Below the pieces are notes generated by a model, which worked only from the letters and a program-made list of their open reading frames with translations, ran no database searches and was not told the origin of the DNA. Below are positions 50,853 to 60,480 of a DNA stretch of 64,000 nt, one piece after another (the stretch's first letter is position 1; every line of letters starts with the position of its first letter). A program made the position numbers and the translations under genes. The DNA is from Aliidiomarina sp. (GTDB taxonomy: Bacteria > Pseudomonadota > Gammaproteobacteria > Enterobacterales > Alteromonadaceae). Location: assembly GCF_022565475.1 (NCBI RefSeq), contig NZ_JAIUMR010000001.1:1-64000 (forward strand), given 5' to 3'.

Positions 50853-51862
50853 CGATTCCTCTGATAGCGGTTTACCGCTCGATTATGCTCTTCCAGTGTG
50901 CGCGAAAACACGTGTGTGCCATCGTTACGGCTAACAAAATAAAAGTATTCAGACGATGCTGGCATTAATGTGGCAGCAATCGCGGCTCGCCCTGGCATAG
51001 CGATTGGCGTTGGCGGAAGGCCATCAATTCGATACGTATTATACGGTGTATGCTCTCGAATGTCAGACCGATAGATAACGCCACGATAACGCTCACCCAA
51101 ACCGTAAATGATGGTCGGATCCGATTGCAAGCGCATTCCTGTGTGCAAACGGTTAACGAAAACGGAAGCGACTAAGTCGCGTTCATGTTCAGCGCCCGTT
51201 TCTTTCTCCACGATCGATGCCAGAATCAGTGCCTGATACCAGTCGGTCAATGGCACCGAGCGATCGCGTTGCGACCAGAGTTCAGTAACAACACGCTGCA
51301 TGCGTTGATACGCTTGGCGATAAAGCTGTAGATCGCTCGTACCTGCATAAAATCGGTAGGTATCTGGAAAGAGTAATCCTTCTGGATGAGTAAACTCACT
51401 ACCGAGTTGCGCCATTAGCTCTGCAGGTTCCTCGGCGGCAAGGCCACTGCGTACATACGGATGGACAGCCAGTTGCTGTTGCCATTGACGAAATTCAGTT
51501 CCTTCGACAAAAGTGATCGAAAATAGATGTTGTTCACCGCGATGAAAACGTCCCCAGAGATCAACTAAGTGCTCATTCGGACGTAACTCATAGACCCCTG
51601 CTTGAATGGTTTCACCTCGATGAAACAGTCGTAACGACCATGCGAACAGCTGTGGCTGCTCGAGAAAGCCTTGCTCATGCAGCACAACTGCCAATCGCCG
51701 TGCATGACTGCCACGCGGCACTTCAAAAAGCGTCGGTTGTTCGAGGTTGCTCAGCTGCCCGCCATGATGAAACCAATAGTACAAACCACCATAGGCACTA
51801 CCCAGAGTTACGGCACAAAGCAGCGCTAAAATAAGACCGATACGAAGGACTAATTTGATCAT
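50849..51862 (-). CDS. mltG: endolytic murein transglycosylase MltG
   Basis: Cuts nascent glycan strands at the inner membrane. The 337-aa YceG-family protein has an N-terminal membrane helix (about 4-24), a LysM-like subdomain and the catalytic Glu in [21 protein letters not shown] 51862 overlaps the pabC stop (ATGA); a longer in-frame start at 51904 was rejected. Confidence 0.94.
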   Translation of the reverse strand: MIKLVLRIGLILALLCAVTLGSAYGGLYYWFHHGGQLSNLEQPTLFEVPRGSHARRLAVVLHEQGFLEQPQLFAWSLRLFHRGETIQAGVYELRPNEHLVDLWGRFHRGEQHLFSITFVEGTEFRQWQQQLAVHPYVRSGLAAEEPAELMAQLGSEFTHPEGLLFPDTYRFYAGTSDLQLYRQAYQRMQRVVTELWSQRDRSVPLTDWYQALILASIVEKETGAEHERDLVASVFVNRLHTGMRLQSDPTIIYGLGERYRGVIYRSDIREHTPYNTYRIDGLPPTPIAMPGRAAIAATLMPASSEYFYFVSRNDGTHVFSRTLEEHNRAVNRYQRNR

Positions 51863-52692
51863 GGTTGTAATACGCTTTGCAGTTGTTGCGGATAGTGTCG
51901 ACATTGTGCCAATGGTTTGCCGTCCAATTGGCGCACAGGCACAAGCCCCATCAAGGCGTTACAGATCAATAGTTCATCCGCTTGTTGCAGCGATTGCCAA
52001 CGATAGTGACCAATCTTAACCTGCGGGTTTACCTTCAATAATTGTTCGCGGGCAACACCAGCGACTCCTGCTTGATCAAGCGCAGGCGTATACCACTTGT
52101 CGCCCTGCCGCCAAAACAAGTTTGCGGCCGTCGCTTCGACAATATAATCATCGCTATCGAAAACGACAAGATCATCGAGTGTTTCGTCTTGTGCAAGCTC
52201 TTGTTTCAACAGAACTTGCTCAAGGCGATTCAGGGTTTTCAAACCGGCTAAGGCAGGTTGGCGGCCGAGCTTAAGTTGGGCCCGGCCCATCGCGATGCCC
52301 TCTTCTTGCCAAGCCTCATAGTGTGACGGGAACTCAGAAACGGTCAGGATACGACGAACTATCGTAGATGCCGGTGGCGTATATCCCCTGCCGCCGTCAC
52401 CTCGAGTCAGCACGATTTTAACCACTGCTTTGGTTAAATACTCGGGCGCCAACGACTGACGTAGCTCTTCCCAATCGGCAATTATTTCGGACTCTGAAAT
52501 CTGGCCCAAGCCTAAACGCTGCGCGCACTGCTGCAAACGAGACCAGTGCAGTGGCCATAGCTGCAATTGACCTTGGCTCATCGCAATCGTCGTAAAGCAA
52601 CCATCGGCAAACTGCCAACTGCGGTCAGTTAACGCCAATGTGTCAGTAATGTTCCCGTCGACACTTTGAATTGGAAGGTTTTGCTTGGTCAC
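51859..52692 (-). CDS. pabC: aminodeoxychorismate lyase
   Basis: PLP enzyme releasing p-aminobenzoate for folate. The 277-aa class IV fold protein has DRSWQFADGCFTTI and the PLP Lys in GLKTLNRLEQVLLKQE. The start is GTG 52692. It is normally preceded by fabF in this cluster; here only a terminator and a 164-nt gap separate it from acpP. Confidence 0.92.
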   Translation of the reverse strand: MTKQNLPIQSVDGNITDTLALTDRSWQFADGCFTTIAMSQGQLQLWPLHWSRLQQCAQRLGLGQISESEIIADWEELRQSLAPEYLTKAVVKIVLTRGDGGRGYTPPASTIVRRILTVSEFPSHYEAWQEEGIAMGRAQLKLGRQPALAGLKTLNRLEQVLLKQELAQDETLDDLVVFDSDDYIVEATAANLFWRQGDKWYTPALDQAGVAGVAREQLLKVNPQVKIGHYRWQSLQQADELLICNALMGLVPVRQLDGKPLAQCRHYPQQLQSVLQP

Positions 52693-52799
52693 GTTATTCC
52701 ATCATGGCTTACTGATTGTCCAACCATTGTGCCTGAAAATTTCCAGCACGAAAACCGGTCTCTCATCCTGCCAACGATACGTTAGTCATCCGCACATAT

Positions 52800-52830
52800 A
52801 GAAAAAGGCGGAATTTTCATTCCGCCTTTC
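52800..52830 (-). terminator. terminator after acpP
   Basis: Perfect stem AAAGGCGGAA (52804-52813) / TTCCGCCTTT (52820-52829), followed on the minus strand by TTTTTC. Confidence 0.85.
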
Positions 52831-52856
52831 GAAAAGACTAACCTGTTTTTAAGCGA

Positions 52857-53093
52857 TTAAGCAGAGTGCTTGTTGATATAATCAATCGCTGCTTGAACAG
52901 TACGGATTTTTTCCGCTTCTTCGTCTGGAATCTCAGTTTCAAACTCTTCTTCCAGCGCCATAACTAACTCAACGGTATCCAACGAGTCAGCACCAAGGTC
53001 ATTTTCAAAAGAAGCTTCTGGCTTTACTTCTTCTTCTTTAACACCTAGTTGTTCAATGATAATTTTCTTTACGCGTTCTTCGATAGTGCTCAT
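52857..53093 (-). CDS. acpP: acyl carrier protein
   Basis: Carries growing acyl chains on a phosphopantetheine attached to S37 in [18 protein letters not shown]. The 78-aa product is acidic, as expected. A TTGACT hexamer on the minus strand (plus 53140-53145) may belong to its own promoter, and a small hairpin (53185-53197) lies between fabG and acpP. This would allow the extra expression acpP needs. Confidence 0.98.
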   Translation of the reverse strand: MSTIEERVKKIIIEQLGVKEEEVKPEASFENDLGADSLDTVELVMALEEEFETEIPDEEAEKIRTVQAAIDYINKHSA

Positions 53094-53225
53094 GTCTAAC
53101 CCTCAATTCAAGGTATCTTTATTAATTTGCGTGTAGTGTAGTCAATCAGCCGACACGATTAAAGCAAAAATTGCAGATTTATATGAGGTCTTACCTCGTA
53201 TTGCTGCTAATTTCGGCAAAAACGT

Positions 53226-53975
53226 TTACACCATGCTCATGCCACCGTTGACGTGAATTGTTTCACCGGTGATATATCCTGCCTGTTCTGAAGCCAAAAA
53301 GCCAACAGCTGCGGCAATTTCTTCCGGTTTACCCAAACGCGCAGCTGGAATGGTTTCAAAAATTCGAGCGCGTTGGTCGTCGGTTAATGCTTTGGTCATA
53401 TCCGTATCAATAAACCCTGGAGCGACTGCATTGACTGTGACACCCCGTGACGCGATTTCTTTCGCTAATGCCTTGGTGAAACCAATCAGCCCTGCTTTTG
53501 CTGCACAATAGTTTGCTTGACCCGGGTTACCTGTTGTACCGACGACCGATCCGATATTAATAATGCGTCCGTAGCGATTCTTCATCATACCGCGCATGAC
53601 TGCCTTACACATCTTATACACGGCAGTCAGGTTAGTGTCGAGGACACTTTGCCACTCATCGTCTTTCATTCGCATCAATAAGTTGTCACGGGTAATTCCG
53701 GCATTATTCACGAGAATATCAATTTTGCCGAATTCAGCCTGTACCTGACTCACCAATTCATCAATCGCGCCGTCAGTCGTGACATTCAATACCAGTCCAC
53801 GGCCGGTATTACCCTGTGCGTTTAAATACTCAGAAATGGTCTGCGCACCGCTGTCACTTGTGGCTGTACCTATCACAGTAGCCCCACCACTGGCGAGAAC
53901 CTCGGCGATCGCTCTGCCAATACCACGCGTTGCGCCGGTAACTAAAGCGACTTGACCTGCATAAGCTTGTGTCAT
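53226..53975 (-). CDS. fabG: 3-oxoacyl-ACP reductase
   Basis: NADPH-dependent reduction step of fatty-acid elongation. The 249-aa short-chain dehydrogenase has TGATRGIGRAIAEVL, NNAGITRDNLLMRMK and the YCAAKAG Tyr-Lys pair. ATG 53975 follows GAAGGAAA; a start at 54062 would overlap fabD and add an odd basic extension. Confidence 0.97.
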   Translation of the reverse strand: MTQAYAGQVALVTGATRGIGRAIAEVLASGGATVIGTATSDSGAQTISEYLNAQGNTGRGLVLNVTTDGAIDELVSQVQAEFGKIDILVNNAGITRDNLLMRMKDDEWQSVLDTNLTAVYKMCKAVMRGMMKNRYGRIINIGSVVGTTGNPGQANYCAAKAGLIGFTKALAKEIASRGVTVNAVAPGFIDTDMTKALTDDQRARIFETIPAARLGKPEEIAAAVGFLASEQAGYITGETIHVNGGMSMV

Positions 53976-54027
53976 GTATTTTTCCTTCGTTCTTGCTGTT
54001 ATTTGTCGTGATCGATCATGATCACAT

Positions 54028-54954
54028 TTAAACTTGGCGGATACTTTGCACTGTCTCGGCATCGTTCACAGCTATACCGACAAGATCACCGTCAATTCGT
54101 TTCGCGAGACCTGTTAAGACCTTACCGGGCCCGATCTCGTAGATGTGGGTCACGCCCCGTGATTTCATTTCAAGCACAGTTTCGGTCCAGCGAACCGGCG
54201 AATAAAGCTGAGCGACCAGCGCCTCACGTAACGTCTCCGGTGATGTCGCTTCGGCTACGTTTACATTGTGTAACACTGGAATTTGTGGCATCTGAATTTC
54301 GATATGTTCCAACGCTTCAGCAAGCACTTCCGCAGCGGGTAACATCAAAGCACAATGGGACGGTACACTCACTGGCAGTGGCAACACACGCTTTGCACCG
54401 GCTTCTTTCAGCAGCACCGCAGCGCGGTCTACTGCATTTTTCTCACCGGCAATCACGACCTGTCCAGGTGAATTATAATTAACCGGCGCAACAATATCGT
54501 CCTGTGCTGCTTGCTTGCAAGCCGCAGCAATTTTGTCATCGTCAAGGCCAATGACTGCGGCCATCGAGCCTAAGCCAGCCGGAACAGCTTCTTGCATTGC
54601 TTTGCCACGAAGTTCAACGAGACGAATAGCGTCGGCAAAATCAATCGCACCGGCACAAACCAGTGCTGAATATTCGCCAAGCGAGTGTCCAGCTAGAATT
54701 GCCGGCGCTGGACCGTCGGCAAGACAACGCCAAATAGCGACGCTCGCTGCCAATAATGCTGGCTGAGTCACTTCGGTTGAATTCAAACGACCGTCAGGGT
54801 CGTATTGGACAACATCCCAGAGGTCGTAGCCCAATACCTCTGAGGCTTCAGCGAATGTCGCCGCGACTTGTGGGAATTGTTCTGCTAGGTCGGCCAACAT
54901 GCCGACCGCTTGTGAGCCTTGTCCTGGGAAAACGAATGCTACATGTTGACTCAT
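54028..54954 (-). CDS. fabD: malonyl-CoA:ACP transacylase
   Basis: Loads malonyl groups onto ACP. The 308-aa protein has FVFPGQGSQAVGM, the nucleophile Ser in AGHSLGEYSALVCAG and the His in VSVPSHCALM. Confidence 0.97.
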   Translation of the reverse strand: MSQHVAFVFPGQGSQAVGMLADLAEQFPQVAATFAEASEVLGYDLWDVVQYDPDGRLNSTEVTQPALLAASVAIWRCLADGPAPAILAGHSLGEYSALVCAGAIDFADAIRLVELRGKAMQEAVPAGLGSMAAVIGLDDDKIAAACKQAAQDDIVAPVNYNSPGQVVIAGEKNAVDRAAVLLKEAGAKRVLPLPVSVPSHCALMLPAAEVLAEALEHIEIQMPQIPVLHNVNVAEATSPETLREALVAQLYSPVRWTETVLEMKSRGVTHIYEIGPGKVLTGLAKRIDGDLVGIAVNDAETVQSIRQV

Positions 54955-54989
54955 GAGTCATCTCTCTCTATTGATCAATATCAGGGTGG

Positions 54990-55982
54990 CTAATAGCGAA
55001 TCAGGGCTGAGCCCCATGCGAATCCGCCACCAAATGCTTCTAATAATAGTGTCTGACCGCGTTGGATACGTCCATCTCGAATCGCCCAATCGAGTGCAAT
55101 CGGCACTGACGCAGCTGATGTGTTGCCGGTTTCTGCTAACGTCATCACCACTTGCTCAAGGGGTAGCCCGAGCTTTTTTGCGGTTGCCTGAATGATCCGA
55201 AAATTGGCTTGGTGAGGGATCAGCCAGTCTAATTCCTGCGCCGTCATGTCGTGAAAACTCAATGTATCTTCAACCAGACTCGCCAACTTTTCCACCGCAA
55301 CTTTGAACACTTCGCGTCCGCGCATGTACAGCCACGCTTCTTGCTGCAACGCTTCATCGTCGCGATTCGGATGATCCGCACCCAATAACGAAGCAAACTC
55401 CCCTGCACTATAAATATGCGTCGACAAAATACCTGGGCTGTCGGCCGCGGACAACACAGCAGCGCCGGCACCATCACCGAATAACACGATAGTATTGCGA
55501 TCGTCTGGACGGCACAAGCGCGACAACGTATCGCTGCCAATAACTAACACGTGTTTGGCAGCACCACTAATAATATATTTTTCGGCTACGGAAAGCGCAA
55601 AGATAAAACCAGAGCAAGCTGCGGCAACGTCGAATGCTGGAATATCGGTCACACCCAACGCATGCTGTACTTCACAAGCGGCACTGGGAAATGCGCGATC
55701 TGCCGATGTCGTCGCCATTACAATTAAGTCGAGGTCAGCAGCTCCGAGTCCTGCTGCATCGAGCGCGCGCTTGGCTGCTTCTGTTCCCATGGTAACCACC
55801 GACTCATCCGTACTTGCGATATGGCGAGTTTGAATGCCTGTACGTTCGCGAATCCAGCTGTCGGTGGTATCAACACGTTGTTCTAATTCAGCATTCGTTA
55901 ACGTCGTAGCGGGAAGAAAATGCCCCGTTCCTGATAAACGAGCGTAGCATGTTTGTACTGTGGCTGTTTGCCGAACAGACAT
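54990..55982 (-). CDS. fabH: 3-oxoacyl-ACP synthase III
   Basis: Starts fatty-acid synthesis from acetyl-CoA and malonyl-ACP. The 330-aa thiolase-fold enzyme has the triad Cys in AAACSGFIFAL, His in PHQANFRI and Asn in ETGNTSAAS. ATG 55982 is preferred to ATG 55994 because GAGGGG lies just before it. Confidence 0.96.
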   Translation of the reverse strand: MSVRQTATVQTCYARLSGTGHFLPATTLTNAELEQRVDTTDSWIRERTGIQTRHIASTDESVVTMGTEAAKRALDAAGLGAADLDLIVMATTSADRAFPSAACEVQHALGVTDIPAFDVAAACSGFIFALSVAEKYIISGAAKHVLVIGSDTLSRLCRPDDRNTIVLFGDGAGAAVLSAADSPGILSTHIYSAGEFASLLGADHPNRDDEALQQEAWLYMRGREVFKVAVEKLASLVEDTLSFHDMTAQELDWLIPHQANFRIIQATAKKLGLPLEQVVMTLAETGNTSAASVPIALDWAIRDGRIQRGQTLLLEAFGGGFAWGSALIRY

Positions 55983-56027
55983 AAATCCCCTCATGTGCCG
56001 GTTCTCCCGACTATCGCGAGCGGGAGC

Positions 56028-57065
56028 TTATTGTTGTTCACTCAATACTGTTTCGACCTGGGCTTGAATACGCTCGGGAAGTTTAATTTGAGCTTCTTTG
56101 ATGGCGTGAGTAATGGCACTGAAAAATGCATTTGCACTTGCGTTTCCATGGCTCTTCACGACAACTCCGCGCAATCCTATCAAACTTGCGCCGTTATACT
56201 GGTCGGGGTTCAGCCATTGCCAAGATTTTCGTTGTCGTTTTACCAGCAACCAAGCCAGCGCTTTGCTCAACCAATGGTCTTTCATACTCGCCTGAAAGTG
56301 CTCATAAACCAATTTGGCCATGCCCTCACAGCTTTTTAAAGCGATATTACCGGTAAAACCATCACAGACCACAACATCAGCCTTGCCGGTAAATAAATCA
56401 GAACCTTCGATAAAACCACGGTAATTCAGAGAGGCGGACTGGGCGAGCAATAGGCCCGCTTGCTTGACTACGTCTGGGCCTTTAATCTCTTCTGTGCCCA
56501 TGTTCAACAGCGCGATTTTTGGCTTTTCAACACCGCTCATTTCATGCGCGAGTACCGAACCCATCACCCCAAATTGAAATAAAGTCTCGGCATCACACAC
56601 CGGATTTGCGCCAAGGTCAAGGAGGTATCCTTGAGAACCACCAGCGGTTGGTATAGGGGCGACTAATGCAGGTCGTAGCACTCCAGGTAAGGTTTTGATG
56701 TGCAGGTAGGCCATCGCCATGAGTGCACCAGTATTCCCGGCACTGACACAGGCATCAGCACGACCTTCAGCAATATAGTCGATGGCGACACGCATGGACG
56801 AGTCGGTTTTTTTTCGCAAACATTGGCCGGGCTTATCGTCCATGTGGACAATTTGCGTTGTATGATGAAATTGGACGCGACTACTATCGAGGGATTTATC
56901 GACCTTACACTCACGAGCAAAGAGCGCTTTCAGTCGCGGTTCGTCGCCAGTGACAATAAAATTGACATCCGGAAACGACTGCAGCGCTCGGGCGAGCGCT
57001 GCAATTACAATGGAGGGACCACGGTCACCACCCATCGCATCGATTACAAGAGTAAAGTTTGTCAT
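56028..57065 (-). CDS. plsX: phosphate acyltransferase PlsX
   Basis: Turns acyl-ACP into acyl-phosphate for phospholipid synthesis. The 345-aa protein has IDAMGGDRGPSIVI at the N terminus and the SAGNTGALMA and VCDGFTGNIALK motifs. It starts 5 nt after rpmF, using AAGGCG that overlaps the rpmF stop. Confidence 0.96.
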   Translation of the reverse strand: MTNFTLVIDAMGGDRGPSIVIAALARALQSFPDVNFIVTGDEPRLKALFARECKVDKSLDSSRVQFHHTTQIVHMDDKPGQCLRKKTDSSMRVAIDYIAEGRADACVSAGNTGALMAMAYLHIKTLPGVLRPALVAPIPTAGGSQGYLLDLGANPVCDAETLFQFGVMGSVLAHEMSGVEKPKIALLNMGTEEIKGPDVVKQAGLLLAQSASLNYRGFIEGSDLFTGKADVVVCDGFTGNIALKSCEGMAKLVYEHFQASMKDHWLSKALAWLLVKRQRKSWQWLNPDQYNGASLIGLRGVVVKSHGNASANAFFSAITHAIKEAQIKLPERIQAQVETVLSEQQ

Positions 57066-57070
57066 ACGCC

Positions 57071-57238
57071 TTAAGCGATGACTTTCTTACCTTTGTAGTA
57101 ACCGTCAGCGGTTACGTGATGACGAAGGTGAGTTTCACCACTTGTCTGATCAACAGACAATGCAGCACCACTCAACGCATCATGTGAACGACGCATACCG
57201 CGCTTAGAACGGGTTTTGCGGTTTTTTTGTACAGCCAT
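57071..57238 (-). CDS. rpmF: 50S ribosomal protein L32
   Basis: This 55-aa basic protein begins [20 protein letters not shown] and ends YYKGKKVIA, as in E. coli L32. It has no zinc-binding cysteines (C-minus form). It is short and easily missed. It lies between yceD and plsX, the conserved link between ribosome and membrane-lipid synthesis. Confidence 0.97.
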   Translation of the reverse strand: MAVQKNRKTRSKRGMRRSHDALSGAALSVDQTSGETHLRHHVTADGYYKGKKVIA

Positions 57239-57259
57239 TTGACTCGTCTCCTGAATCGT

Positions 57260-57778
57260 TTATTTCTTAAGCTTTTGCAATACAGCGAACGGATTTTGCT
57301 TTTCTGCTTCCGCAGGTAGCTCACCCCATTTCATTGCATCACTCTTAATCTTACAGTCCTGCTCGACATGCTTTGCCACAATCGGCAATGCCAATAGCAG
57401 TTCGTCTTCAACTAGAGGATGGAGCAGTACCTCGCCTAGTTCATTCAATTCGACTGCTTCGTAATGCTCCGGCATATCCTCAGCGGAACGCCGCTTTGTC
57501 ACCGGGGCATATTGAAACTCTGTCTCTAGTTGCCATGGCATGGCATCGCCACAACGTTGGCACACTAGTTCGACGGATGCTTTCGCCTGACCACGAAAAT
57601 AGTGAATCTTTTGCTCATCTGTATCGAATGTTAGCGTGACCTCTACATCGGTACAGGGTGATGCCAGCACTTCATTGAAACGTGGTAAGTTTTGTCCGGG
57701 AATAACCCCGTCAAATGACAACTTTTTACCTGAGTTTCGTACCGGATCAACCGAAAGCGGTATACGAACCTTTTGCAT
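57260..57778 (-). CDS. yceD: YceD (DUF177), 23S rRNA accumulation protein
   Basis: The 172-aa protein has a central LVCQRCGDAM metal-type Cys motif and an acidic VEDELLLALP region. In E. coli YceD affects 23S rRNA accumulation; its mechanism is unknown. It is the first gene of the yceD-rpmF-plsX-fab operon. Confidence 0.9.
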   Translation of the reverse strand: MQKVRIPLSVDPVRNSGKKLSFDGVIPGQNLPRFNEVLASPCTDVEVTLTFDTDEQKIHYFRGQAKASVELVCQRCGDAMPWQLETEFQYAPVTKRRSAEDMPEHYEAVELNELGEVLLHPLVEDELLLALPIVAKHVEQDCKIKSDAMKWGELPAEAEKQNPFAVLQKLKK

Positions 57779-57905
57779 AGCGCGCGAATAATAATAGTTG
57801 AATTACTGATAGTCAAAGAAAATTACAAGACAAGCCCCTGTTTTCGCGAAAAAACAGATGTTTTTGCTAGTCCTGATACATTTTCCACCCTTTAATGTGC
57901 CATTC

Positions 57906-57939
57906 TATCATACTTACGTATAAAAGTACGTGTATGATA
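57906..57939. promoter_or_regulatory. inverted repeat with mirrored -10-like boxes, yceD / maf
   Basis: TATCATAC (57906-57913) / GTATGATA (57932-57939), with inner ACGTA (57916-57920) / TACGT (57927-57931) and the loop TAAAAG. Each outer arm reads TATGAT outward on one strand, so the palindrome could hold -10 elements for both divergent genes. -35 elements are weak. Confidence 0.45.
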
Positions 57940-58005
57940 AAAGCCAATAAGGATTAAATTTCGTTGTTCGTGGGCACTTAAACCTAGATGTAACCGGAGG
58001 CAACC

Positions 58006-58596
58006 ATGGCATCGTCCCCTCTTCCTCTTGTACTGGCAAGTAGCTCTGTGTATCGCCAAGCCTTACTCGAGAAGTTCGGCATACCTTTTATTACCGCAAC
58101 GCCAGACGTTGATGAACTGCGTCTAGCCGAAGAGCCAGCGTTCGACTTAGTGCGTCGCTTGGCCTTTGAAAAAGCAACGGCATTAAAAGCAGAGTTTCCA
58201 GAACATTTAATTATCGGCTCTGACCAAGTCGCTGTATGCCAAGGTCGCATTCTCGGTAAGCCGCATACGCGAGCACGAGCGATAGACCAACTTAAGCGCA
58301 GCAGCGGTCAAGAAGTGGTGTTTTATACTGGGCTTTGCTTATATAACAGTGCCACGCAGGAAAGCCATTGCATCGTGGACCCATTCACTGTTGAGTTTCG
58401 TGAATTAACAGAAGCAGAAATATGCCGCTATGTTGACCAAGAGAAACCATTTAACTGTGCCGGCAGCTTTAAAAGTGAAGGCTTTGGCATTACTTTATTT
58501 AAACGAATGCGCGGTGATGACCCAAACAGCTTGATTGGCCTGCCTCTTATTCAACTGGCGGAGCTGTTACGCCTGAACGGTGTTCAGCTGCCTTAA
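58006..58596 (+). CDS. yceF: Maf-like nucleotide pyrophosphatase YceF (m7GTP type)
   Basis: House-cleaning pyrophosphatase. The 196-aa protein has LVLASSSVYRQALLEKF and IIGSDQVAV; the GSDQVA form (rather than ADTVV) places it in the YceF branch that prefers 7-methyl-GTP. It is divergent from yceD as in E. coli. Its last 30 nt overlap the end of the convergent HAD gene. Confidence 0.92.
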   Translation: MASSPLPLVLASSSVYRQALLEKFGIPFITATPDVDELRLAEEPAFDLVRRLAFEKATALKAEFPEHLIIGSDQVAVCQGRILGKPHTRARAIDQLKRSSGQEVVFYTGLCLYNSATQESHCIVDPFTVEFRELTEAEICRYVDQEKPFNCAGSFKSEGFGITLFKRMRGDDPNSLIGLPLIQLAELLRLNGVQLP

Positions 58597-59247
58597 GCGT
58601 TCTGGTAATTCACGAATATCATTGAGAATAAAACGCGGCTTTTCGACGCGCAATCGCACTTCATCATGAACGCCCCACGTGACACCTGCAGCTGGCATAC
58701 CTGCATGATTGGCCATTTGTAAGTCAAAGCAGGAATCGCCAATCATGATCGCAGATGCGGCGTTCACGCCCGTGTGCTGAAGGATTTCTTCAAGCATCTG
58801 TGGCGCCGGCTTACTTTTTGCTTCATCGGCACAGCGCGATACTTGAAAAAACTTGGCCGTATTCGTTTCTTGCCAAGCCCGTTCTAGCCCGACTCGGGCC
58901 TTTCCCGTGGCCACGCCCATCAGTATGTTTTGCCGTTGTAAATCGACTAACACCTCTTCGACACCCGGAAAAAGCGGCGATGGCGTTTGGTCGGTATGCA
59001 CATAGAATTCTCGATAAATGGCAATCAACTGCTGTTGTTCCTGCGCATCATAGCAATCAAAAAGGCGTTCTAAAGCGACCCAAAGGCTTAAGCCAATAAT
59101 GTCCTTAACTGCACTTTCTGACGGTACTGACAATCCGGCCGCAGCTGCCATTTTTTGCATGCAGGAAACAATGCGCGGCACCGAGTCCATCAAGGTGCCG
59201 TCCCAATCAAAAACAACTAATGCGGGTTGTATTAATCTCTCGCTCAT
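58567..59247 (-). CDS. HAD-IA family phosphatase (phosphoglycolate phosphatase-like)
   Basis: The 226-aa HAD hydrolase has the nucleophile motif FDWDGTLMDS (residues 13-22), VATGKAR and the acidic motif MIGDSCFDLQMA, with a Cof-like alpha cap. It resembles Gph-type phosphatases found beside rluC in many gammaproteobacteria; the substrate is not certain. It is downstream of rluC on the same strand, with a palindrome between. Confidence 0.87.
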   Translation of the reverse strand: MSERLIQPALVVFDWDGTLMDSVPRIVSCMQKMAAAAGLSVPSESAVKDIIGLSLWVALERLFDCYDAQEQQQLIAIYREFYVHTDQTPSPLFPGVEEVLVDLQRQNILMGVATGKARVGLERAWQETNTAKFFQVSRCADEAKSKPAPQMLEEILQHTGVNAASAIMIGDSCFDLQMANHAGMPAAGVTWGVHDEVRLRVEKPRFILNDIRELPERLRQLNTVQA

Positions 59248-59280
59248 TGCGAATTACTCACTACAGAGTGATATTTAGTT

Positions 59281-59303
59281 AATAACATAGCGCGTATGTT
59301 ATT
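59281..59303. repeat. perfect inverted repeat between rluC and the HAD gene
   Basis: AATAACATA (59281-59289) / TATGTTATT (59295-59303) with the 5-nt loop GCGCG. There is no T-tract on the minus side, so it is at best a weak terminator for rluC; it could be an operator for the HAD gene. Confidence 0.45.
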
Positions 59304-59314
59304 GATTATATGTG

Positions 59315-60304
59315 CTAACTATTGCGAAGCTTGTTGATCACTGCCTGCAGGTTAGGATCCAGCGGTGCTTCAAAACGCAACGGCTCACCTGTTTTTGGAT
59401 GTTGAATCGTCAATGACTGTGCGTGTAGAAATAAGCGATTTAGCCCGAGCACTTGCAATTGCTCATCAAACCCTCGAATCCCATATTTGGTATCACCAGC
59501 AATGGGGTGGCCAACGCATTGAGCGTGAACGCGGATTTGGTGAGTCCGTCCGGTAATCGGTGACGCTTCGACTAAGGTTGCGTTGATCTCACTTTGTGGA
59601 AAGCGCTCACGTACGCGAAACTTCGTCAATGACGGTTTACCAGTATCGGCAACCCTCACCACCCGTTCCCCTGACTGCAGGGTGTTCTTTTGTAGGGGGG
59701 CATCAACCGACTTGATTTTGCCGGGCCAACTGCCGTAGACCAGAGCGAGATAAATCTTTTCCATTTGTTTATCCCGCAACTGCTCGTGCAAAGCGCGCAA
59801 AGCTGAGCGTTTCTTCGCGACCAGTAAAACGCCGGAGGTATCACGGTCGAGGCGGTGGACAAGTTCCAAAAACTTAGCCTGTGGACGCAACGCACGCAGC
59901 CCTTCAATTAATCCAAAGCTCAGCCCTGAACCGCCATGCACTGCGGTACCTGAAGGTTTGTTGACGACCAGCATGATGTCGTCCTCGTAGAGAATGCAAC
60001 CCTCTAATTCAGCAACCTTCTCTAGCTTTGGATTAGGGAGACTCTGTTTGGCAGCAACACGCACCGGTGGAATGCGAATCTCATCACCTGCAGCTAAACG
60101 CTGATCCGGTTTACAACGTTTTTTATTGATCCGCACTTCCCCCTTGCGGACAATCCGATAGATCATGCTTTTCGGCACGCCTTTCAATTGCGCCAAGAGA
60201 AAGTTATCAAGCCGTTGACCGGCTTCATCAGCATCGACGGTATACCATCGTACACCCGGATTGGTTGCATCGGTCGCAGTCGTCGATTGATTGGGATGTG
60301 TCAT
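59315..60304 (-). CDS. rluC: 23S rRNA pseudouridine(955/2504/2580) synthase RluC
   Basis: The 329-aa RluA-family enzyme has an S4 RNA-binding domain (about 25-85) and the catalytic Asp in LVHRLDRDTSGVLLVA. ATG 60304 is taken from the likeness to E. coli, although its RBS (AAGGAA) is distant; an in-frame ATG at 60346 is possible. It is divergent from rne, as in E. coli. Confidence 0.93.
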   Translation of the reverse strand: MTHPNQSTTATDATNPGVRWYTVDADEAGQRLDNFLLAQLKGVPKSMIYRIVRKGEVRINKKRCKPDQRLAAGDEIRIPPVRVAAKQSLPNPKLEKVAELEGCILYEDDIMLVVNKPSGTAVHGGSGLSFGLIEGLRALRPQAKFLELVHRLDRDTSGVLLVAKKRSALRALHEQLRDKQMEKIYLALVYGSWPGKIKSVDAPLQKNTLQSGERVVRVADTGKPSLTKFRVRERFPQSEINATLVEASPITGRTHQIRVHAQCVGHPIAGDTKYGIRGFDEQLQVLGLNRLFLHAQSLTIQHPKTGEPLRFEAPLDPNLQAVINKLRNS

Positions 60305-60480
60305 AGCAGGCGCAATATTCCTTGTGAAGTCACAAAACAGGTTCATTCAGCGCTAAATAATAACATGAGTTAACACAGTGGTCATCGCTCTTACTCGCAG
60401 TACACAGGACTTTATGATCGCGTTTTGCCTGAATTCAACACTTTATCTCAGCGAAACTCATGAATCGGCATATTTGTTGC

